This document shows, piece by piece, positions 8,459 through 13,099 of a DNA stretch of 13,099 nt. Every line of letters starts with the position of its first letter. Position 1 is the first letter of the stretch. Below the pieces are notes generated by a model. The model was not told where the DNA came from. It worked only from the letters and a program-made list of their open reading frames with translations, and did no database searches. The DNA is taken from contig CAZHSB010000048.1 of assembly GCA_964534945.1 (NCBI GenBank), positions 1 through 13,099 of the forward strand, given 5' to 3'. The position numbers were made by a program, and so were the translations under genes. This DNA comes from CAZHFA01 sp964534945 (GTDB lineage: Bacteria > Bdellovibrionota_C > UBA2361 > CAKMMH01).

Positions 8459-8491
8459 AAATATTTTTTTACTTTTTGAGAAGAAAATTTT

Positions 8492-9805
8492 ATGGATAAA
8501 AATGATAAAAATAAAATAGCAATTATTGGTGCGGGATTTTCTGGTTTATCTTTAGCGTATGACCTATCAAAAAATGGTTTTGATGTAACTATTTTTGATA
8601 AAAAGTCTTGTATTGGAGGATTGGCAGATAGTTTTTCAATAAAAAATGGTGCAACCCTTGAAAAATTTTATCATCATCTTTTTGCATCAGATAACGCTAT
8701 TTTTAGTTTTTTAGAAGAGCTTGGATTAAAAGAAAATTTACAATATAACTCTACAAACACAGGAATATTTTGCAATAATAAAGTATACAGATTAGCAACG
8801 CCATTAGATTTATTAAGATTTAAAGAATTAAATTTTTTAGATCGTATAAGAATGGGATTTGGAGTTTTGAGAGCAAGACTTGTTAATGATTTTCATCCGT
8901 TAGAAAAAATATTGGCTACAGAATGGCTTGTTAAAAATTGTGGCAAGAATGCTTATGAAAAAGTTTGGAGAGCACTTCTTAAAGGGAAGTTTGGACGATG
9001 TTATGAAAAAATATCTGCTGTTTGGATTTGGAATAAATTTAAATTAAGAGGTGGAAGTAGGAGTAAATCGGGAGGAGAGTGCCTTATTTATTATAAGGGT
9101 GGTTTTAAGGCAATGCTTGATGCAATACGGGAGAAATTATTAAAGGAAAATGTAAAAATTTTCTTAAATACTGAAATTGAGAAAGTTGAAAAGAAGTCGA
9201 TTGGGTTTATCGTGAGTACAGGTAAAGATGCTTATGATTTTGACAAAGTTGTTTTTACAGGTTCTACTCATGAATTTTTAAAAGCAGTTGATTTTTTACC
9301 AGATGCATATTCACAAAGATTAAATAGTATAAAATATTTAGCAAATATTTGTCTTATATTAGTATTAAATAAAAAGTTTTCTAATACTTATTGGCTTAAT
9401 ATTGCAGATGCAGATTTTCCTTTTGTTGGGGTTATAGAACACACAAATTTTGATGATATAAATAATTATGGGGGAAAACATATTTTATATTTATCAAAAT
9501 ATTTAAAAGAAGATGATGATTTATTCGCTCTTACGAAAGATGAGCTTGTAAGATTTTGTGTTAAGTTTTTATCCAAAATAAATCCAAATTTTTCTATAGA
9601 CAATGTCGAAGAATCTTTTTTGTTTTCTGCAAAATATAGTCAGCCTGTAATTGAAAGAGAATATTCAAAGTTATTATTTGATATGAAAACGGGAATTGAT
9701 GGACTTTATTTCACAACTATGGCGCAAATATATCCTGAAGATAGGGGGACTAATTACGCTGTAGAATATGGAAGAAAATTAGCGCGTGTAATTATTGAGG
9801 ATTAG
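8492..9805 (+). CDS. FAD-dependent oxidoreductase, protoporphyrinogen-oxidase/amine-oxidase-like
   Basis: A 437-residue flavoprotein of the amine oxidase/protoporphyrinogen oxidase superfamily. The N-terminus gives IGAGFSG (12-18), a ribose-binding acidic residue in the following VTIFDKK strand, and IGGLADSF, where the second glycine pair is typical of this group. The C-terminal FAD-contact region reads GLYFTTMAQIYPEDRGTNYA and ends with a helix that includes RKLARVI. No membrane helix is obvious, so it is probably cytoplasmic or peripheral. Similar proteins are found beside glycosyltransferases in polysaccharide loci, but their substrate is not known to me. A role in oxidising or rearranging a sugar or polyprenyl intermediate (as in the loosely related UDP-galactopyranose mutases) is only a possibility, and haem synthesis is unlikely given the context. 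A weak GAGAAG (8478-8483) precedes ATG 8492. The 33-base gap before it is the longest in the operon. Confidence 0.82.
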   Translation: MDKNDKNKIAIIGAGFSGLSLAYDLSKNGFDVTIFDKKSCIGGLADSFSIKNGATLEKFYHHLFASDNAIFSFLEELGLKENLQYNSTNTGIFCNNKVYRLATPLDLLRFKELNFLDRIRMGFGVLRARLVNDFHPLEKILATEWLVKNCGKNAYEKVWRALLKGKFGRCYEKISAVWIWNKFKLRGGSRSKSGGECLIYYKGGFKAMLDAIREKLLKENVKIFLNTEIEKVEKKSIGFIVSTGKDAYDFDKVVFTGSTHEFLKAVDFLPDAYSQRLNSIKYLANICLILVLNKKFSNTYWLNIADADFPFVGVIEHTNFDDINNYGGKHILYLSKYLKEDDDLFALTKDELVRFCVKFLSKINPNFSIDNVEESFLFSAKYSQPVIEREYSKLLFDMKTGIDGLYFTTMAQIYPEDRGTNYAVEYGRKLARVIIED

Positions 9806-9810
9806 ATGGT

Positions 9811-11808
9811 ATGAACCAAATTGATAAAAAGATAGATAATTTTTTTACGAAATATCAATGGTATTTTTTTGCGATTATCATTGTTGTTTCATTGGCCTTT
9901 AGATGGATAGATTTAGAGGCTCGACCAATTCACCACGATGAATCAATTCATTTAATTCAAGGATATTATTATTTTGAAAGGCCAGAAACGGGATATTATA
10001 AATATGATCCAATGACACATGGGCCTTTTTTATATCATGCCTTAAAGGTTGTTTATCAAATTCTTGGTTATTCTACATGGGCAGGACGAGCTTTTATGGC
10101 ATTAATTGGAAGCTTATTTTTATTTTTGCCGTTAATGTTTAGAAAGTATCTGCGCCCGACGACAGTGCTATTTCTGACAACGTTGATAGGATTATCTCCA
10201 TCAATGATTTATTGGTCGCGGTTTGTAAGAAGTGATTTGCTCATGCTTTCTTGGTGGCTACTTATTTTAATAGGAGTTTTCTTAGCTTCTCCCAAATGGA
10301 AGCCATTTCTTTGTTTCTTAGGAATTGGGCTTCAGATTTGTAGTAAAGAAAATTCTTATGTTTTTTATGCAATGATGGTTGGATATTTTTTCTTTGAATA
10401 TGCCCTAAGTTATTTTATTAAAGATTATAATAGAAAAACAACATGCCTTTATAAGATATATAAAAATTTTATGTCTCATAAAATGATGTATTTAATATCA
10501 TTTTTTACGACGTGTTTGGTAATTTATTATTTTTTCTCTGGAGGATTTAGATATTTTATTGAATCACCATCGTTATTAGAAAAATATTTTGGAACTTTTT
10601 TAGATGGATTGTATAGGAAAAGTGTTAAATATTGGTCTGATATGCATGGGCAGGAAAGAATAAAAGGACCATTTTTATTTCAATTTTATATGATGGCTTG
10701 GCATGAATTTATATTAGTTTTATGTATGCTAATCCACATTATTTATCTTTCTAGAAAAAAAATATGGATCGCTTGTACGTTTTCGGCTGCTTTTATAATA
10801 TCACTTGTACTAGCTTTAAATTTTAGATCGCTAAATTTAGAGCAATCTTTTATTTGGAACTTTTTTAAATTAAAAAATGGATTTGATTTTTTTGGTTTGT
10901 TTATGTTGCCAACGTATGCTGTTGTGACGACAGTATATCATCTATTAAGAAAGGAACGAGGGCTGGCTTTTTTTGCCTATTTTGCGGGGGGAAATTTAGC
11001 TACATATTGCTATCTTGGAGAAAAAGTTCCTTGGCTTAGTGTATATCCAATTTTGTCTTTTATAATTTATTATTCATTATTGTTTAATCAATTGTTAGGA
11101 ACACCTTGGAGAGAAAAAGTAAAACATTTTAAACTTTCGACGTTATTATTAATTATTGGGCTTACTAGTTTTGTTTTAGGAATAATTTTTATACTTGAAT
11201 CAAATGATTTTCAAATGAAAGATAATATTGATTTTGTATTATTTGGTTTAGTATTGTGTATTATTTGTTCATCATTTAAAGCTGTAAGATTTGATTTTAT
11301 AAAATTTATATTTTTAGTTTTTATTATCTATGATTTAAGAATTGCAAGAATTGTTAATTTTCAAAATGCGGGTTCTGAATTTGAGATAATGAGTCAAGTT
11401 CATACTGATAAACAATTACACAATATTTTAAATGGAATAAAGGAAACGATTAAGACAAACTCTTTGGGTTATGAACCAATTATGCATGTTTCTGGAGAAA
11501 CAAATTGGCCGACTGTAACATACATGGTAGGTTTCCAACAATTAAAATATGGCATGGATGGTCATAAAATAGAAGATTTTAAATATATTATTGAGGATCA
11601 AGAAAGTACTAGAAGAGAAAAGAAAAAAGAAAGTGTAATAAAAGGAAAAGAAGATTTATATAATTCTAGGAAAATACAAACTAGATGTTGGTGGGATCCA
11701 GATTATAATATAATGAATATGAAAAGATTTTTAAATTATGCCTTTAATCATGTTCCTTGGAGCGGTCCGGGATTTTACCATGCGATGATTCATGTAAGGA
11801 AAAATTAG
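9811..11808 (+). CDS. Agl23/TIGR03663-like GT-C membrane protein
   Basis: A 665-residue polytopic membrane protein matching the TIGR03663 family, named after 'flippase activity-associated' Agl23 of haloarchaeal N-glycosylation. After the first helix (about 18-32) comes RPIHHDES (HHDES 41-45) with the acidic pair of GT-C first loops, then the family-typical YDPMTHGPF segment and a second conserved acidic position in RFVRSD (D142). SKENS follows in the next loop region. The C-terminal soluble part contains ETNWPTVTY, a lysine/arginine-rich stretch, CWWDPDY, and ends PWSGPGFYHAMIHVRK, which resembles family C-termini. The likely role is as a polyprenyl-phosphate-dependent glycosyltransferase, or a partner of glycan transfer, on the outer membrane face. 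The family name implies flippase association, but the fold is glycosyltransferase-like. GAGGAT at 9797-9802 overlaps the end of the previous gene and sets ATG 9811 nine bases further on. Confidence 0.87.
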   Translation: MNQIDKKIDNFFTKYQWYFFAIIIVVSLAFRWIDLEARPIHHDESIHLIQGYYYFERPETGYYKYDPMTHGPFLYHALKVVYQILGYSTWAGRAFMALIGSLFLFLPLMFRKYLRPTTVLFLTTLIGLSPSMIYWSRFVRSDLLMLSWWLLILIGVFLASPKWKPFLCFLGIGLQICSKENSYVFYAMMVGYFFFEYALSYFIKDYNRKTTCLYKIYKNFMSHKMMYLISFFTTCLVIYYFFSGGFRYFIESPSLLEKYFGTFLDGLYRKSVKYWSDMHGQERIKGPFLFQFYMMAWHEFILVLCMLIHIIYLSRKKIWIACTFSAAFIISLVLALNFRSLNLEQSFIWNFFKLKNGFDFFGLFMLPTYAVVTTVYHLLRKERGLAFFAYFAGGNLATYCYLGEKVPWLSVYPILSFIIYYSLLFNQLLGTPWREKVKHFKLSTLLLIIGLTSFVLGIIFILESNDFQMKDNIDFVLFGLVLCIICSSFKAVRFDFIKFIFLVFIIYDLRIARIVNFQNAGSEFEIMSQVHTDKQLHNILNGIKETIKTNSLGYEPIMHVSGETNWPTVTYMVGFQQLKYGMDGHKIEDFKYIIEDQESTRREKKKESVIKGKEDLYNSRKIQTRCWWDPDYNIMNMKRFLNYAFNHVPWSGPGFYHAMIHVRKN

Positions 11809-11821
11809 GATATAAATAGTG
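11807..11821 (+). promoter_or_regulatory. Ribosome binding site and GTG start of the sugar-phosphate transferase gene
   Basis: AGGA (11807-11810) overlaps the upstream stop TAG (11806-11808) and lies eight bases before GTG at 11819-11821. An in-frame TAA at 11813-11815 excludes any earlier start, and the predicted N-terminus LKENWRAISFLERLGD leads straight into the first membrane helix. The site therefore fixes an uncommon GTG start and suggests translational coupling to the preceding gene. Confidence 0.65.
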
Positions 11822-13099
11822 TTAAAAGAAAATTGGAGAGCGATATCATTTTTAGAAAGATTAGGAGATTTTTTAATAATCGTTTTCGGATTTTTTACCT
11901 CTTATTTTGGAAGAGATTCTCTTTATTATTGGAATAATAAATATAGATTAGGTCTTTCTTTTTCAGGCGATAAACTTGCCTCTATAAATGAATACTATGT
12001 TGTTTTGTTTATAGCAGTTTTGTCATATCTAGTTTTTTTAGAAATTTTTGGCGCCTATTCTAGTATGCGTTTTATCTCTAAATTAAAGTTATTTTTTATT
12101 TTTCTTATTTCTTCATTTTTTGTTTTTATTGTATTAGCTACAAATTTATTTTTATTAAAAGCAGATGTTAGTAGAGGGTTTATAGTGTTGTTTTGCGTGC
12201 TAACGGCATTTTTTTTATTTGCAGAGCGCCTTTTTGTTGTTAATTTTTTAAGATGGTGGAGGAAAAAAGGCCTAAATTATAGAAGTATAATTGTATGTGG
12301 AATAAAAGAGCAAGCGTTTAATTTTGCCTCCCAAGTTTATAACCATAAAGAGTTAGGTATAAAGATAAGAGCTTTTGTTGACTTAGAAAAAAGCTCTAAA
12401 GAAGAAAAAGAAAATTTTATCTTAAAGTTAAAAGAGGCAAAAATTCTAAAATCTGTATTGATTGTTGATGGTGCAAGTGGGTTGGAAAGAGTTTTAAAAA
12501 ATTGGGCAATTGATGAAGTTATTTTTACTGATGTTATTCCTGTTATGAAAGATGTAGAGGAATCTATTTTTATATGTGCGCAACAGGGAGTTTCTACAAG
12601 CATAGTTGTGGATCTTTTTAGTAAAAGTTTAATTTCTTCTAAAATTAGTTATTTTGGAAAACTTCCACTCATCCATTTTGAACCGCCTCCTGGGGATAGG
12701 GGAGGGCTAATTGTTAAGAGGATATTAGATGTTGCTTTGTCATTAATGTTTTTAATTTTATTTAGTCCTATCTTTTTATTAGTTGCTATTTTGGTTAAGG
12801 TAACATCAAAAGGACCTATAATTTTCGTTCAAAAGAGAATTGGACTTCATGGGAGGATCTTTTCATTTTATAAATTCCGCTCAATGTATGACAATGCTGA
12901 AAAAATGTTAGATACATTGAAAGAAAAAAATGAAATGACGGGCCCTGTATTTAAAATTAGGGAAGATCCAAGAATTACTCCACTTGGAAAATTTTTAAGA
13001 AAATATAGTCTAGACGAGCTTCCACAACTTATAAATGTTGTTCGTGGAGAAATGAGTTTAGTAGGCCCTCGTCCTCCGATCCCTGGGGAAGTAAATTGT
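11819..13099 (+). CDS. Polyprenyl-phosphate sugar-1-phosphate transferase (WcaJ/PglC superfamily), partial
   Basis: First 427 codons of a membrane phosphoglycosyltransferase that starts lipid-linked glycan assembly by moving a sugar-1-phosphate from a UDP-sugar to undecaprenyl phosphate. The reading frame opens with GTG and stays open to the window edge. Four N-terminal membrane helices lie in about residues 10-125. A Rossmann-like region begins at SIIVCGIKEQ (G161), where the usual GxGxxG glycines are largely lost. The catalytic domain starts near residue 298 with KRILDV and a membrane-dipping helix, then QKRIGLHGR, YKFRSM (351-356), the family Asp-Glu dyad in SLDELPQL (D399-E400) and SLVGPRP (413-419). 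Homologues are about 460-480 residues long, so some 40-50 residues probably lie beyond the window. The sugar is unknown. As the last visible gene it would supply the first step of the pathway that the upstream genes extend. Confidence 0.93.
   Translation, partial: MLKENWRAISFLERLGDFLIIVFGFFTSYFGRDSLYYWNNKYRLGLSFSGDKLASINEYYVVLFIAVLSYLVFLEIFGAYSSMRFISKLKLFFIFLISSFFVFIVLATNLFLLKADVSRGFIVLFCVLTAFFLFAERLFVVNFLRWWRKKGLNYRSIIVCGIKEQAFNFASQVYNHKELGIKIRAFVDLEKSSKEEKENFILKLKEAKILKSVLIVDGASGLERVLKNWAIDEVIFTDVIPVMKDVEESIFICAQQGVSTSIVVDLFSKSLISSKISYFGKLPLIHFEPPPGDRGGLIVKRILDVALSLMFLILFSPIFLLVAILVKVTSKGPIIFVQKRIGLHGRIFSFYKFRSMYDNAEKMLDTLKEKNEMTGPVFKIREDPRITPLGKFLRKYSLDELPQLINVVRGEMSLVGPRPPIPGEVNC

Noticed and set aside
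8457..8468. Palindrome AAAAATATTTTT followed by Ts in the gap between the GT2 and FAD genes
   Set aside because: It is all A-T and has no loop, so it cannot form a stable terminator hairpin; the operon very likely continues through it.
12337..12603. Minus-strand open frame of 88 codons
   Set aside because: It lies opposite the sugar-phosphate transferase gene, whose protein is clearly recognisable on the plus strand through this stretch.
1..13099. CRISPR arrays, tRNA or rRNA genes, insertion sequences, integrase sites
   Set aside because: No spaced direct repeats, no structural RNA signature, and no transposase or integrase genes are visible on either strand; nearly all the sequence is accounted for by the operon.

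Overview
The window is very AT-rich bacterial DNA carrying one tightly packed, co-directional (+) gene cluster for building or attaching surface glycans. It holds six complete genes, the first ~427 codons of a seventh that runs off the right edge, and a short tail of an unrelated gene at the left edge. Gaps between the seven operon genes are only 2-33 bases and most starts have a Shine-Dalgarno sequence, so this is almost certainly one transcript. The gene content is DUF2298/'YYY' membrane proteins, one fused to a GT39-type domain, plus an Agl23/TIGR03663 protein, a polyprenyl-phosphate GT2 enzyme and a sugar-phosphate transferase. Together with the low GC, this is the kind of set seen in Candidate Phyla Radiation (Patescibacteria) genomes and, with higher GC, in Chloroflexota. 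The Patescibacteria assignment is an inference, not proof. The standard bacterial code fits: no UGA is read through in any gene.

Layout. Bases 1-83 hold the last codons of an upstream gene with a Cys-containing tail. Bases 84-283 are a non-coding gap with a weak inverted repeat and a candidate promoter. The operon then runs: a short GlpD-like FAD oxidoreductase (284-1402); a 1332-residue fusion of a GT39-like glycosyltransferase with a DUF2298 domain (1408-5406); a second, stand-alone DUF2298 protein (5424-7478); a GtrB/DPM1-like GT2 polyprenyl-phosphate glycosyltransferase (7481-8458); a protoporphyrinogen-oxidase-like FAD enzyme (8492-9805); an Agl23-like GT-C protein (9811-11808); and a WcaJ/PglC-type sugar-phosphate transferase that begins with GTG (11819 to the edge).

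How they may work together (inference from families). The sugar-phosphate transferase would start a lipid-linked glycan on the inner leaflet. The GT2 enzyme would make a polyprenyl-phosphate monosaccharide. The GT-C type membrane proteins (GT39 half, two DUF2298 units, Agl23-like) are the sort of enzymes that use such lipid donors on the outer face. The two FAD enzymes might modify a sugar, lipid or precursor, but their substrates cannot be read from sequence. No flippase or oligosaccharyltransferase is visible in this window.

The most striking non-coding signal is a perfect 12-bp inverted repeat at 3232-3261. It lies at the junction of the two halves of the fusion protein and holds both a Shine-Dalgarno-like AAAGGA and an in-frame ATG. 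From that ATG the gene would encode a 718-residue DUF2298 protein, close in size and start position to its 684-residue neighbour.
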